From contig NZ_CP095855.1 of assembly GCF_023100805.1 (NCBI RefSeq), forward strand, positions 1,963,001-2,027,000: a stretch of 64,000 bases of DNA. The letters are read 5' to 3'. The notes beneath the pieces are model-generated. The model was not told the origin of the DNA, ran no database searches, and saw only the letters and a program-made list of their open reading frames with translations. This DNA is from Chitinophaga filiformis (GTDB taxonomy: Bacteria > Bacteroidota > Bacteroidia > Chitinophagales > Chitinophagaceae). Both the position numbers and the translations under genes were made by a program. Below, piece by piece: positions 17,523 to 26,433 of the stretch. Positions within the stretch are counted from its first letter, which is position 1. Every line of letters starts with the position of its first letter.

Positions 17523-17605
17523 CTTTAGCCGTTAAGCATGGGTCATTAGTTGCCGGCGTAATATTTTTACGTGGGTTACTAAGGACTGCATGTTAATGGC
17601 TAAAG
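17523..17605. repeat. Inverted repeat between rpsD and rpoA
   Basis: CTTTAGCCGTTAAGCATG pairs with CATGTTAATGGCTAAAG, arms of about 17 bases with one mismatch, across a 48-base loop that has its own TACG-rich inner pairing. In E. coli the S4 repressor site is at the start of the alpha operon; this one is just before rpoA. Confidence 0.5.
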
Positions 17606-17640
17606 GCCGTTTTACATAAACAATTAAACTTAACATATCA

Positions 17641-18636
17641 ATGGCAATTCTGAATTTCCAAAAGCCTGATAAGATCGTTTTGCAGAAGTCTACTGACTTT
17701 GAAGCTCAATTCGAATTCCGGCCGTTAGAACCGGGTTATGGGGTGACTGTGGGTAACGCGCTGCGCCGCGTGCTGCTATCGTCTCTGGAGGGTTATGCCA
17801 TTGTGGGAATAAAGATAGAAGGTGCGGATCACGAGTTTGCAACTTTAAAAGGAATCACTGAAGACGTAACTGAAATCATCCTGAACCTTAAGCAGGTACG
17901 TTTCAAACGTATCGTTGAGAACGAAGTTAGCAACGAGAAAATCCAGATTTCTATTAAAGGAAAAACTGAGTTTCGCGCTGACATGATCGAAAAAGCTACC
18001 AGTGCTTTCCAGATCATGAATCCTGAATTGCTTATCTGTACGCTGGATCCATCTGCAAAGCTGGACATCGAGTTGACTATCGGCAAAGGCCGTGGTTATG
18101 TGCCAGCTGAAGAGAACAAACCTAAAGATGCCGTTTTCGGTTACATCGCTATCGACTCTATCTTTACGCCTATCAAGAACGTAAAATATAGCATCGAGAA
18201 TACCCGTGTGGAACAAAAGACTGACTATGAGAAGCTGATCATGGAAGTGATCACAGATGGTACCATCCACCCGGAAGAAGCTGTAAAACAGGCTTCCCGC
18301 ATCCTGATCCAACACCTGATGATCATCACCGATGAGAACATCAGCTTCGATACTAAAGACACTGAGAAAGAAGATGTTGTTGATGAACAGACACTGCAGC
18401 TGCGTAAGATACTGAAAACGCCGCTGGAAGATCTGGATCTGAGCGTTCGTGCTTTCAACTGTCTGAAAGCTGCTAAAATCAACTCCCTGAGCGAACTGGT
18501 TCAGTACGAACAGGAAGAGCTGATGAAATTCAGGAACTTTGGTCAGAAATCCCTCAGCGAAATTGAGCAGGTGCTGAACGAAAGAGGTTTACATTTCGGT
18601 ATGGACCTGTCCAAACTGAAATTAGACGAAGAATAG
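17641..18636 (+). CDS. rpoA: RNA polymerase alpha subunit
   Basis: 331 aa. The N-terminal dimerisation domain carries [27 protein letters not shown] (about residues 31-57). The C-terminal domain (about 255-320: [59 protein letters not shown]) contacts UP elements and activators. It has the standard length and position between rpsD and rplQ. Confidence 0.97.
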   Translation: MAILNFQKPDKIVLQKSTDFEAQFEFRPLEPGYGVTVGNALRRVLLSSLEGYAIVGIKIEGADHEFATLKGITEDVTEIILNLKQVRFKRIVENEVSNEKIQISIKGKTEFRADMIEKATSAFQIMNPELLICTLDPSAKLDIELTIGKGRGYVPAEENKPKDAVFGYIAIDSIFTPIKNVKYSIENTRVEQKTDYEKLIMEVITDGTIHPEEAVKQASRILIQHLMIITDENISFDTKDTEKEDVVDEQTLQLRKILKTPLEDLDLSVRAFNCLKAAKINSLSELVQYEQEELMKFRNFGQKSLSEIEQVLNERGLHFGMDLSKLKLDEE

Positions 18637-18706
18637 TAGAATTAATATCTAAATAAGTACCCTGTAATTCCTGACACGGTATAGGGGAATCAAAAAACAA
18701 AACGTC

Positions 18707-19189
18707 ATGCGTCACGGAGTAAAATTAAACCACCTCGGCAGAACTGCCGCACACCGTAAGAGCCTGTTGGCAAATCTTGCAATTGAGCTGATCAAGCACA
18801 AACGTATCACTACCACTCTGGCTAAAGCCAAGTCTCTGCGTGTATACGTTGAGCCTTTGCTGACAAGAGCAAAGAGCGATTCTACCCACAACCGTAGAAT
18901 TGTGTTCAGCTATCTGCAGGATAAAGAGTCCATCAAGGAACTGTTCGGTGCTATCAGCGAAAAGATCGCTAGCCGTCCTGGTGGTTATACCCGTATCATC
19001 AAGTTAGGTAAACGTGTTGGTGACAACGCCGAAACTGCGCTGATCGAACTGGTTGACTTTAACGAGATCTATGGTGGTAAAGCTGAGAAAGAAGCAGCTC
19101 CTGCCAAGAAAACACGCCGTGCTGGTGGTAGCAAGAAAAAGGCTACTGAAGAAGGCACTGCAGCAACTGAAGAAAAAGCAGCTGAGTAA
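18707..19189 (+). CDS. rplQ: 50S ribosomal protein L17 with an acidic/basic C-terminal extension
   Basis: 160 aa. Residues 1-120 are the normal L17 ([45 protein letters not shown]). The last 40 residues ([17 protein letters not shown] and AATEEKAAE) form a Lys/Ala/Glu-rich extension of the type often seen in Bacteroidota L17. Last gene of the superoperon, followed by a strong terminator. Confidence 0.96.
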   Translation: MRHGVKLNHLGRTAAHRKSLLANLAIELIKHKRITTTLAKAKSLRVYVEPLLTRAKSDSTHNRRIVFSYLQDKESIKELFGAISEKIASRPGGYTRIIKLGKRVGDNAETALIELVDFNEIYGGKAEKEAAPAKKTRRAGGSKKKATEEGTAATEEKAAE

Positions 19190-19214
19190 TATTAGTTCGC
19201 TTCAATTCATAAGG

Positions 19215-19244
19215 ATCCCGGAGTTTACTCCGGGATTTTTTTTT
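19215..19244 (+). terminator. Terminator of the ribosomal superoperon
   Basis: ATCCCGGAG-TTTA-CTCCGGGAT hairpin followed by nine T, 25 bases after rplQ. Confidence 0.93.
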
Positions 19245-19361
19245 ACTTGATTCCCAACCTACTGTGAAAGCATAATATAGATTAATTATATTTTTTTGTA
19301 ATATCGTGCTGTATTTGAAATTATAGCGGGAAGATCCGTCTAAAAAATCGCTCTATATCTT

Positions 19362-20189
19362 ATGATTTACCTGAAATGTAAAAGCTGTGGGCATTACAAT
19401 GAACTCAAGTCTGAGTTTCTCACCTTTTGCGCGGAATGTGGCAAAAAACTGCCAACTAACTATGCTGAATGGAAGTTAAAAAGACCTGAAGGAAGTTTTG
19501 AAGATTTCCAGCGGGAAAAAGGAGTTAAACCCAAAAAAGCGAGAAAGAACCACCTGGGAGAATTGCAACAAAAATATCTGAAATGGGCTGGCAGGCGGGG
19601 AGCCATTATTACGGTAATCTTGATAATAGGCCTTGCAGCGGTTGCAGGGGGGTATATTGGCAAGCGTGTTGTGTTTAGCTTTATATATCCCAAGATAAAC
19701 AAAGCATGGCTGTATTCATCCTGGGAGACGGCTAAAATAGGACGGCAGGCGATCGAGATCAGTACCCCGATGCATCTTGGAGTGAATGATAAGCCACTGG
19801 CTCCGGAAGTAGCCCAGTTTGTTGAGTATGCCAAGAGTTACAGGAACAGGGTAGAAGAGGGGATGCAGGTGGAGGTGAACATGTACAGCTTCCGGCCAAA
19901 TGTGTCCAATGACCTGGAGATCGCAGGGGCTGCTACAGCCAGCGAAATGAAAAAGAACGAGGAGATCTCGGATCTTAAATACACTACGGATACCATCATG
20001 CAAAGTGGCATGAATGCCCTGTTACAAGAGGGTAGCTTCAATTATAAGAGCGGTATCAGGTTGTCTTTCTGCAATTTGTTGCTGGTAAACGGTCCGCACC
20101 GTTGGGAAGTGGAGATCCGATACCGGGAAGATGATACTACTGCTGCTGCCGCTGCCCATCGTATTATAAAATCGATTCATGTCAAATAA
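19362..20189 (+). CDS. Zinc-ribbon, single-pass membrane protein of unknown function
   Basis: 275 aa. Residues 6-26 form a zinc ribbon (CKSCG ... CAECG: C6, C9, C23, C26). A basic linker (KRPEGSFEDFQREKGVKPKKARK) leads to one membrane helix at about 78-103 (IITVILIIGLAAVAGGYIGKRVV). The remaining 170 residues (an Ile/Val-rich domain with AQFVEYAKSYRNRVEEGMQVEVNMYSF and a C-terminal RYREDDTTAAAAAHRIIKSIHVK) are probably outside the cytoplasm. No catalytic motif was recognised. It has its own transcription unit between the ribosomal terminator and carA. Real gene by length, codon use and domain pattern; role unknown. Confidence 0.8.
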   Translation: MIYLKCKSCGHYNELKSEFLTFCAECGKKLPTNYAEWKLKRPEGSFEDFQREKGVKPKKARKNHLGELQQKYLKWAGRRGAIITVILIIGLAAVAGGYIGKRVVFSFIYPKINKAWLYSSWETAKIGRQAIEISTPMHLGVNDKPLAPEVAQFVEYAKSYRNRVEEGMQVEVNMYSFRPNVSNDLEIAGAATASEMKKNEEISDLKYTTDTIMQSGMNALLQEGSFNYKSGIRLSFCNLLLVNGPHRWEVEIRYREDDTTAAAAAHRIIKSIHVK

Positions 20190-20248
20190 TTGAAGGGAAA
20201 GATTAACAATTTATCGGGAGAAAACTCGATAGTTAATCTTTTATTCAA

Positions 20249-20256
20249 TAACTTTG
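20249..20256 (+). promoter_or_regulatory. -7 element upstream of carA
   Basis: TAACTTTG matches TAnnTTTG, 28 bases before the carA ATG. No TTTG at the expected -33 distance. Confidence 0.5.
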
Positions 20257-20284
20257 CACGATTTTTTAAAACGAAAAAATAAGC

Positions 20285-21394
20285 ATGCCTCAGACTAGAT
20301 CGATCCAGCCAGCCATACTGTTGTTAGACGACGGTACGGTTTATCAGGGAAAAGCTTTTGGTAAAATTGGCACCGCCGCAGGTGAATTGTGTTTTAACAC
20401 TGGGATGACAGGATACCAGGAAGTATTTACGGATCCTTCATATAAAGGCCAGGTACTGATCATGAACAACTGTTATGTAGGTAACTATGGCGTGAAGAAG
20501 GATGATGTGGAGAGTGACAGTGTGAAGATCAGCGGATTGATATGCAAGAATATTGCTTATAATTATTCCCGCCAGATGGCCGACGGCTCACTGGAGAAGT
20601 TCCTGGTCGAAAATAACCTGGTGGCTATTTATGATGTGGATACCCGGGCATTGGTTTCGCATATCCGCAGCAAAGGAGCAATGAACTGTATCATTTCTTC
20701 CGAGATCCTGGATGTTGAGCAGCTAAAGGCAGAGCTGAAAAAAGTTCCTTCTATGGAGGGACTGGCACTGTGTGCAGAAGTATCTACCAAAGAGGCATAC
20801 AATGTGGGAGATCCTGCCGCTGATATCCGTATTGCGGTGTTGGACAATGGAGTGAAGAGAAATATGTTGAAGTGCTTGTCTGAGAAAGGCGCTTACCTGC
20901 AGGTGTTCCCAACAGACACCGCCTTCGAGGAATGCGAAAAGTTTAAACCACATGCTTATTTCATTTCGAATGGTCCCGGTGATCCTGCGCCATTAAAATA
21001 TGCGGTGGATACGGTTAAAAAGATCCTGAATGCCAACAGGCCTATGTTCGGCATTTGCCTTGGACATCAGTTGCTGGCACTGGCTAATGATATTCCTACT
21101 TACAAAATGCACCATGGCCACCGCGGTTTGAACCATCCGGTTAAAAACCTGGCAACAGGACGTTGCGAGATCACGACGCAGAACCATGGCTTTGCGGTAG
21201 ATCCTAAAGCAATAGCTGCCAGCCAAACGGTAGAGGTGACTCACGTTAACCTGAATGATTCATCGATAGAAGGTATTCGTATTAAGAACAAGCCGGCATT
21301 TTCTGTACAGTATCATCCGGAATCTACTCCCGGACCATATGATAGTCGTTATTTGTTCGATGACTTCTTTAATATGATCAAAGAAAACATGTAA
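20285..21394 (+). CDS. carA: Carbamoyl-phosphate synthase small (glutaminase) subunit
   Basis: 369 aa. It hydrolyses glutamine and passes ammonia to CarB for arginine and pyrimidine synthesis. The N-terminal CPSase_sm_chain domain has ELCFNTGMTGYQEVFTDPSY; the C-terminal class I glutamine amidotransferase domain carries the triad: Cys258 in MFGICLGHQ, and His344 and Glu346 in QYHPES. The carB gene is not adjacent: a terminator follows at once and no large subunit gene occurs in the window. Confidence 0.96.
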   Translation: MPQTRSIQPAILLLDDGTVYQGKAFGKIGTAAGELCFNTGMTGYQEVFTDPSYKGQVLIMNNCYVGNYGVKKDDVESDSVKISGLICKNIAYNYSRQMADGSLEKFLVENNLVAIYDVDTRALVSHIRSKGAMNCIISSEILDVEQLKAELKKVPSMEGLALCAEVSTKEAYNVGDPAADIRIAVLDNGVKRNMLKCLSEKGAYLQVFPTDTAFEECEKFKPHAYFISNGPGDPAPLKYAVDTVKKILNANRPMFGICLGHQLLALANDIPTYKMHHGHRGLNHPVKNLATGRCEITTQNHGFAVDPKAIAASQTVEVTHVNLNDSSIEGIRIKNKPAFSVQYHPESTPGPYDSRYLFDDFFNMIKENM

Positions 21395-21411
21395 ATCTTC
21401 TTCAGATAAAA

Positions 21412-21456
21412 TTAAAAGAGGCGGTCCTGGTTACAGGCCGCCTCTTTTAATTTTAT
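21412..21456 (+). terminator. Terminator of carA
   Basis: TTAAAAGAGGCGG / CCGCCTCTTTTAA, a perfect 13-base stem with a 13-base loop, followed by TTTTAT. Confidence 0.9.
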
Positions 21457-21542
21457 ATAAGATCTTAAAGGTTAAAGCAGGAGAATGAGAGATTGTCGTT
21501 CCATCGATTATTGATTATCAATATATTGGGAGAGTATAGGGC

Positions 21543-21572
21543 AAAAAAATACGGCTCTGTGATCAGAGCCGT
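21543..21572 (-). terminator. Rho-independent terminator on the minus strand
   Basis: Read on the minus strand: a 9-base GC-rich stem with a 4-base loop followed by a T tract. It points left, toward carA's own terminator, and no minus-strand protein gene ends near it. Confidence 0.75.
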
Positions 21573-21822
21573 TTGCCTTTATAAATTCCACGTTATGAAA
21601 AACTGATACAAAAATACGGTATTTAGCTAAAACGTTTTAGTATATCTCAAACTTTTTTACAAAAAGTTGATAATTCGTTTCTGAATGTTAATAACTCAAA
21701 GTTCAGAATTATAAAACGCTTACTGAAATTATTAAGGTTAAATTTATGCTAAACAAGTTCGCCCTATTCTTTCTTCTCTCATTCCGTCCGACCTGTTTAG
21801 GTGCCTTTCGCAGTTCAAATAT
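21543..21822 (-). ncRNA. Candidate minus-strand structured RNA of about 270 bases
   Basis: On the minus strand TATATTTG (plus 21815-21822) matches the -7 consensus. Some 245 bases downstream lies a canonical terminator, ACGGCTCTG-ATCA-CAGAGCCGT then ATTTTTTT (plus 21572-21543). Between them no open reading frame of note exists, but there are paired segments: CTAAACA with TGTTTAG enclosing a purine-rich stretch (GGAATGAGAGAAGAAAGAAT), and the perfect palindrome CTAAAACGTTTTAG. The transcript lies beyond the likely aminotransferase terminator at 21947-21990, so it is probably independent. It was not recognised as tmRNA, RNase P, SRP or 6S RNA by its conserved motifs. Confidence 0.45.
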
Positions 21823-21946
21823 ACAAAGAAAATTAACGTAAAAAACATTTTTCTATATAAAAATCAAAGTTCGCTAGAAAAAAGTGTATATATTATTTTT
21901 CTTAATGTAATAATTGGGGCTTTTTTAGGCAAAAATGGAATAAATG

Positions 21947-21990
21947 GCAATTATCATATTATATGTGCGTATTTATAATATGATAATTGC
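21947..21990 (-). terminator. Long AT-rich hairpin at the 3' end of the aminotransferase gene
   Basis: GCAATTATCATATTATA pairs perfectly over 17 bases with TATAATATGATAATTGC, with a 10-base loop, ending 7 bases from the aminotransferase stop codon. The minus-strand tail is CCATTTATTCCATTTTTG, moderately T-rich. Confidence 0.6.
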
Positions 21991-21996
21991 ACCCTG

Positions 21997-23223
21997 TTAA
22001 TGTCCTCCTGCCAGTACTTCTTCCTTTAAAGCTACCCGGCCCGGATATGTTTCTAAGGCCCTGGCCAGGCAGATCATTGCCTTTTTGATGTCTTCCTTGT
22101 TCAACACGTATGCTAATCGCACTTCGTTTATGCCCAGTCCTTTGCTTGCATAGAATCCTGTAGCCGGAGCAAGCATTACAGTCTGCTGTTCGTAGGAGAA
22201 AGATTCAAGTAGCCATTGGCAGAATTTGTCAGCATTGTCGATAGGTAACCTGGCTATTGCATAGAATGCCCCGCCGGGATTAGGGCAGAACACGCCGGGA
22301 ATGTCATTTAGCATCTTAACCAGTATATCCCGGCGCCCCTGGTATTCAGCCTTTATTTCGTCAAAATAGTCCGGGGGAAGGTCTACGGCAGCTTCACCTG
22401 CTATCTGTGCAAAAGAAGGAGGACTAAGCCTTGCCTGGGCAAATTTCATCACAGCGTCGAGTACTGTCTGATTTTTGGTAACAAGGGCGCCAATTCTACC
22501 ACCGCAGGCACTGTAGCGTTTAGAGATGGTATCCATAAGGATAACATGTTCTTCCAGACCTTCCAGGTTCATTGCGGAGAAATGCTCGCCGGTATAGCAA
22601 AATTCCCTGTACGCTTCGTCAGAGAACAAATAAAGATTATGTTTCAGGCATAGCTCCTTTAGCACTGAAAGCTCTTCCTTGCTGTACAGGTAGCCAGTGG
22701 GATTATTGGGATTGCAGATCATGATCGCTTTGGTCCGTGGAGTGATCGCCTTTTCAAAGGCATCCATGGCTGGTAAGGCAAATCCGCTTTCTATATTGGC
22801 GGTTATGGTACGTACATGGATCCCCGCTTCAACTGCGAAGCCATTATAGTTGGCGTAAAATGGTTCCGGTACCAGTACCTCGTCACCAGCGTCCAGGCAG
22901 GCCATAAAGGCAAACAGAATGGCTTCTGAGCCTCCTGTAGTAACAATGATCTGCTGGTGGTTCAGCCTGATGCCAAACCGCTCATAGTAGGTAACCAGTT
23001 TACGACGGTAACTTTCATTGCCGGCGCTATGACTGTATTCAAGGACTTTAAACTCAGAGTGGCGGACAGCGTCCAGTACTGGTTTTGGTGTTTCAATATC
23101 CGGTTGCCCGATATTGAGGTGGTAGACTTTGGTTCCCTTCTTTTTAGCTGCTTCTGCATAAGGAACCAATTTCCTGATAGGAGAAGGTGGCATTTGCTCC
23201 CCCCTCTTACTAATGGTAGGCAT
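21997..23223 (-). CDS. Class I/II PLP-dependent aminotransferase
   Basis: 408 aa, fold type I. NPNNPTG at residues 171-177, SDEAY at 201-205 and the PLP lysine K235 in DTISKRYSACGGRIGAL identify the aspartate/aromatic aminotransferase group (COG0436 type). The N-terminal HLNIGQPDIETP is the typical substrate-loop region. It probably works in aspartate, alanine or aromatic amino-acid metabolism; the exact substrate cannot be read from the sequence. A -7 match lies 23 bases upstream. The gene stands alone. Confidence 0.9.
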   Translation of the reverse strand: MPTISKRGEQMPPSPIRKLVPYAEAAKKKGTKVYHLNIGQPDIETPKPVLDAVRHSEFKVLEYSHSAGNESYRRKLVTYYERFGIRLNHQQIIVTTGGSEAILFAFMACLDAGDEVLVPEPFYANYNGFAVEAGIHVRTITANIESGFALPAMDAFEKAITPRTKAIMICNPNNPTGYLYSKEELSVLKELCLKHNLYLFSDEAYREFCYTGEHFSAMNLEGLEEHVILMDTISKRYSACGGRIGALVTKNQTVLDAVMKFAQARLSPPSFAQIAGEAAVDLPPDYFDEIKAEYQGRRDILVKMLNDIPGVFCPNPGGAFYAIARLPIDNADKFCQWLLESFSYEQQTVMLAPATGFYASKGLGINEVRLAYVLNKEDIKKAMICLARALETYPGRVALKEEVLAGGH

Positions 23224-23246
23224 AAATTGTCTTGATTTTGAGTATA

Positions 23247-23254
23247 CAAAGGTA
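23247..23254 (-). promoter_or_regulatory. -7 element of the aminotransferase gene
   Basis: TACCTTTG on the minus strand, 23 bases before the start codon. Confidence 0.5.
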
Positions 23255-23311
23255 GTTGATATTAGGGGATCTGCAGGCTGAGTTCAGCGTGGAATCTGTT
23301 ATGGCTTCAAA

Positions 23312-23342
23312 TAAAAAAGCCTTACAGCTCCAGCTGTAAGGC
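23312..23342 (-). terminator. Terminator of the DUF1573 gene
   Basis: GCCTTACAGCTGGAGCTGTAAGGC hairpin on the minus strand followed by TTTTTTAT. Confidence 0.9.
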
Positions 23343-23382
23343 CATTTTATCACTTATACGGGTAATATCTGTATTGAGTTGA

Positions 23383-23775
23383 TTAGTTTTCAACAGTACC
23401 AGTCAGGTGAAGTTCTTTGTCCTGATCAACACCTTTTAATCTTACCCAAACAGTTTTATTCTGCTGGCCTAAGCTGTTAGCTGAATAGTTTGCAGTTACT
23501 TTACCTTTTTTACCTGGCAGGATTGGTTCTTTAGTCCAGCTAGGAGTGGTACAACCGCAGCTTGCGCGCGCTGTTTCGATTAAAACTGGTTCTTTGGTCG
23601 TATTGGTAAATTCGAAATCAACTGATACTGGTTTGTTCAGTTTAGTTTTACCAAAATCAATAGTTTCCTGTTTGAATTTCACTTTGGCATCAACAGGGTT
23701 GCCGGTCTGTGTTTGCGCCCAGAGAGCAGTGGTTAACAGCATGCTCGCAAATAGGGATAAGATGAATTTTTTCAT
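23383..23775 (-). CDS. DUF1573 exported protein
   Basis: 130 aa from MKKFILSLFASMLLTTALWAQ, a signal peptide. A longer frame from 23817 would put 14 residues before it and is rejected. The mature part is one Ig-like DUF1573 domain: FDFGKTKLNKPVSVDFEFTNT-type segment with the conserved Cys-Gly-Cys motif ARASCGCTTPSWTKEPI and PGKKGKVTANYSANSLGQQNKTVWV. Such domains are very common in Bacteroidota and are secreted or periplasmic; the function is unknown. It is transcribed divergently from the E1 dehydrogenase gene. Confidence 0.88.
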   Translation of the reverse strand: MKKFILSLFASMLLTTALWAQTQTGNPVDAKVKFKQETIDFGKTKLNKPVSVDFEFTNTTKEPVLIETARASCGCTTPSWTKEPILPGKKGKVTANYSANSLGQQNKTVWVRLKGVDQDKELHLTGTVEN

Positions 23776-23832
23776 GTATAATGTGGTTTTAAAACGATTG
23801 GTTAAAAAATAGATCATCGTTTAACTTAATAA

Positions 23833-23840
23833 CAAATTTA
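23833..23840 (-). promoter_or_regulatory. -7 element of the DUF1573 gene
   Basis: TAAATTTG on the minus strand, 57 bases before the ATG at 23775. Confidence 0.4.
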
Positions 23841-23958
23841 CAGCCAAAATTAATGCAGCACTAAAGAATTTATTAAAATCTTATTAAAAAAAATCAAATT
23901 ATTTTACGCGTTACATTTTCAAACGTTTTGCAACTGTATAATTAACTATAATTAACCT

Positions 23959-23966
23959 TACTTTTG
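23959..23966 (+). promoter_or_regulatory. -7 element of the E1 dehydrogenase gene
   Basis: TACTTTTG, a full TAnnTTTG match, 17 bases before the ATG. Confidence 0.5.
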
Positions 23967-23983
23967 TACTTTAACCAAGAGGC

Positions 23984-26383
23984 ATGATAGAAAACAATGA
24001 ACTGACTATGAATACGGAAAGCCGGTTGTCATTCGATGAATTTCGGAAGGAAGTACTGGATGATTACCGCCTGGCTTGCGAAAGCAGGGAAGTTAGTCTG
24101 CTGGCCCGTAAGGAAGTGCTTACAGGAAAGGCCAAGTTCGGTATTTTCGGAGATGGAAAGGAAGTGGCTCAGATCGCCATGGCCAAGTATTTCAAACCCG
24201 GAGATTTTCGCTCGGGTTATTACCGGGACCAGACCTTTGCTTTTGCCAGTGGTATTGCCACACCAGAACAATTCTTTTCGCAGATGTATGCCGATCCTGA
24301 TCTGGCCAATGAGCCATTTTCAGGTGGACGCCAGATGAACTCTCACTTTGCGACGCCAAATCTTGGGAAGGATGGCAACTGGCTGGATCTTACACAGATC
24401 AAGAACACGGCCACGGATATGTCTCCTACTGCTGCGCAGATGCCACGTGCGCTGGGCCTGGCTTTTGCATCCAAGCTGTTCCGGGATGTTGAAGTGTTAA
24501 AGGAATTCTCAAAGTTGTCAAATAACGGTAATGAGGTTTGTTTTGCTACCATAGGAGATGCTTCTACTTCGGAAGGTCACTTCTGGGAAACAATGAATGC
24601 CGCCGGTGTACTGCAGGTGCCATTAGCAGTTTTTGTATGGGATGATGGTTATGGCATTTCAGTTCCACGTAAATATCAGACTACAAAAGATTCGATCAGC
24701 GCCGCGCTTGAGGGGTTCCGTAAAACGGAAGACTCAAATGGCTTTGATATATATAACGTGAAGGGATGGGACTATGCTTCCATGTGCGAGGTGTTTGAAA
24801 CCGGCATCAGGAAGATCAGGGAAACGCATGTTCCTGCATTGTTCCATGTTGAGGAAATGACGCAGCCGCAGGGACATTCTACCAGTGGTTCTCATGAGCG
24901 TTATAAGAGCAAAGAGCGCCTGGCATGGGAAAAGGAGTTTGACTGTAATCATCAGATGAGGCAGTGGATTTTAGAGAATGCACTGGCAGATGAAGCCACC
25001 CTGCTCTCTATAGAAGCTGAGGCCAAAACTGTTGCCCAGGATGCCCGTAAAAATGCATGGGAGAAATATATCACGCCCATTCGTCAACAGGTACAGCAGG
25101 TGGTGGCACATGGTCAGGCAGTGGCTGCTTTACCAGGTGTAGATGCCGGAATGATAAATAACCTGTTGCATGAGCTACAGGCAAACCGCGAGCCGCTGAG
25201 AAGAGATGTACTTAAAACAGCATCTACAATACTGATCTATCATAAAAAGGTGAAAGCTCCCGCAATAGATGCCTTAAAGCATTTTTATGATGACCTGCTC
25301 AGCCATGAAAAAGAGAATTACAATTCCCTGTTATATGCAGAAGGAGCAAACTCCGCGCTGAATGTACCTGTGGTACCTGCAGTTTATAATGAAGATTCAG
25401 CAACGGTAAATGGATATGAAGTATTGAACAAATACTTCGATCAGCTGATAGAAAACAATCCGAAAGTATTTGCGTTCGGTGAGGATGTGGGTAAAATAGG
25501 AGATGTAAACCAGGGATTTGCAGGTCTGCAGCAGAAACATGGAACGCAACGGATCTTTGATACAGGAATCCGGGAGCTTACCATCATGGGGCAGGGCATA
25601 GGTATGGCCCTCAGGGGACTTCGTCCAATCGCCGAAATACAATATCTTGATTACCTGATATATGGACTGCAACCACTGAGTGACGATGTGGCCAGTTTGC
25701 AATACCGGACAAAAGGTATCCAATATTGCCCCATTATCGTGCGTACCAGAGGACACCGGCTGGAGGGCATCTGGCACTCCGGTTCACCAATGAGCATGAT
25801 CCTGGGATCTCTGAGAGGTATAAACGTTTGTGTGCCACGTAACATGGTACAGGCTGCCGGTATGTATAATACCTTGCTGTCGGCCAATGAGCCAGCGCTG
25901 GTGATTGAATCTCTCAACGGATACAGACTTAAAGAAAAGCTACCTCAGAATCTGGGTAGCTTCACTGTACCATTGGGTGTACCTGAAACGATACATGAGG
26001 GTAGTGACATTACGATCGTTTCTTACGGCTCCACCCTACGGGTAATTGAAGAAGCTATTCAGACATTGGAAAAATTGGGAGTTTCCTGTGAACTGATTGA
26101 TATTCAGACCTTATTGCCTTTTGATACAGGCCATAAAATAGTTGAGTCATTGAAGAAAACGAACCGGATACTCTTCGTTGATGAAGATGTACCTGGCGGT
26201 GGTACTGCCTATATGTTCCAGCAGGTAATGGAACTGCAAGGCGGTTACAAATGGCTGGACGTAGCGCCCAGAACCCTGAGTGCACAGGCACATCGTCCTG
26301 CATATGGTTCGGATGGCGATTACTTCTCCAAACCTAATGTGGAAGATGTGATCAGGATAGTGATGGAAATGGTGGAAGAATAA
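23984..26383 (+). CDS. Fused alpha/beta thiamine-diphosphate 2-oxoacid dehydrogenase E1 component
   Basis: 799 aa combining E1 alpha and E1 beta. The N-terminal half has the TPP-binding motif in the form GDASTSEGHFWETMNAAG (GDA at 191-193) and ends near residue 330. A helical linker of about 120 residues follows. The C-terminal half (from about 465) is the transketolase pyrimidine and C-terminal domain pair (FAFGEDVGKIGDVNQGFAGL, LEGIWHSGSPMSMI, VDEDVPGGGTAYMFQQVME). It fits the branched-chain 2-oxoacid/pyruvate E1 of Bacteroidota, which feeds acyl groups to a lipoyl E2; E2 and E3 are not in this window. A second Met at residue 9 (24008) is a possible alternative start. Confidence 0.92.
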   Translation: MIENNELTMNTESRLSFDEFRKEVLDDYRLACESREVSLLARKEVLTGKAKFGIFGDGKEVAQIAMAKYFKPGDFRSGYYRDQTFAFASGIATPEQFFSQMYADPDLANEPFSGGRQMNSHFATPNLGKDGNWLDLTQIKNTATDMSPTAAQMPRALGLAFASKLFRDVEVLKEFSKLSNNGNEVCFATIGDASTSEGHFWETMNAAGVLQVPLAVFVWDDGYGISVPRKYQTTKDSISAALEGFRKTEDSNGFDIYNVKGWDYASMCEVFETGIRKIRETHVPALFHVEEMTQPQGHSTSGSHERYKSKERLAWEKEFDCNHQMRQWILENALADEATLLSIEAEAKTVAQDARKNAWEKYITPIRQQVQQVVAHGQAVAALPGVDAGMINNLLHELQANREPLRRDVLKTASTILIYHKKVKAPAIDALKHFYDDLLSHEKENYNSLLYAEGANSALNVPVVPAVYNEDSATVNGYEVLNKYFDQLIENNPKVFAFGEDVGKIGDVNQGFAGLQQKHGTQRIFDTGIRELTIMGQGIGMALRGLRPIAEIQYLDYLIYGLQPLSDDVASLQYRTKGIQYCPIIVRTRGHRLEGIWHSGSPMSMILGSLRGINVCVPRNMVQAAGMYNTLLSANEPALVIESLNGYRLKEKLPQNLGSFTVPLGVPETIHEGSDITIVSYGSTLRVIEEAIQTLEKLGVSCELIDIQTLLPFDTGHKIVESLKKTNRILFVDEDVPGGGTAYMFQQVMELQGGYKWLDVAPRTLSAQAHRPAYGSDGDYFSKPNVEDVIRIVMEMVEE

Positions 26384-26403
26384 GTTTTTAGTTATAAAAA
26401 ATG

Positions 26404-26433
26404 AAACGCAAGGCTTTCCGGCCTTGCGTTTTT
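26404..26433 (+). terminator. Terminator of the E1 dehydrogenase gene
   Basis: AACGCAAGGC-TTTCC-GGCCTTGCGTTTTT, 20 bases after the stop codon. Confidence 0.9.
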
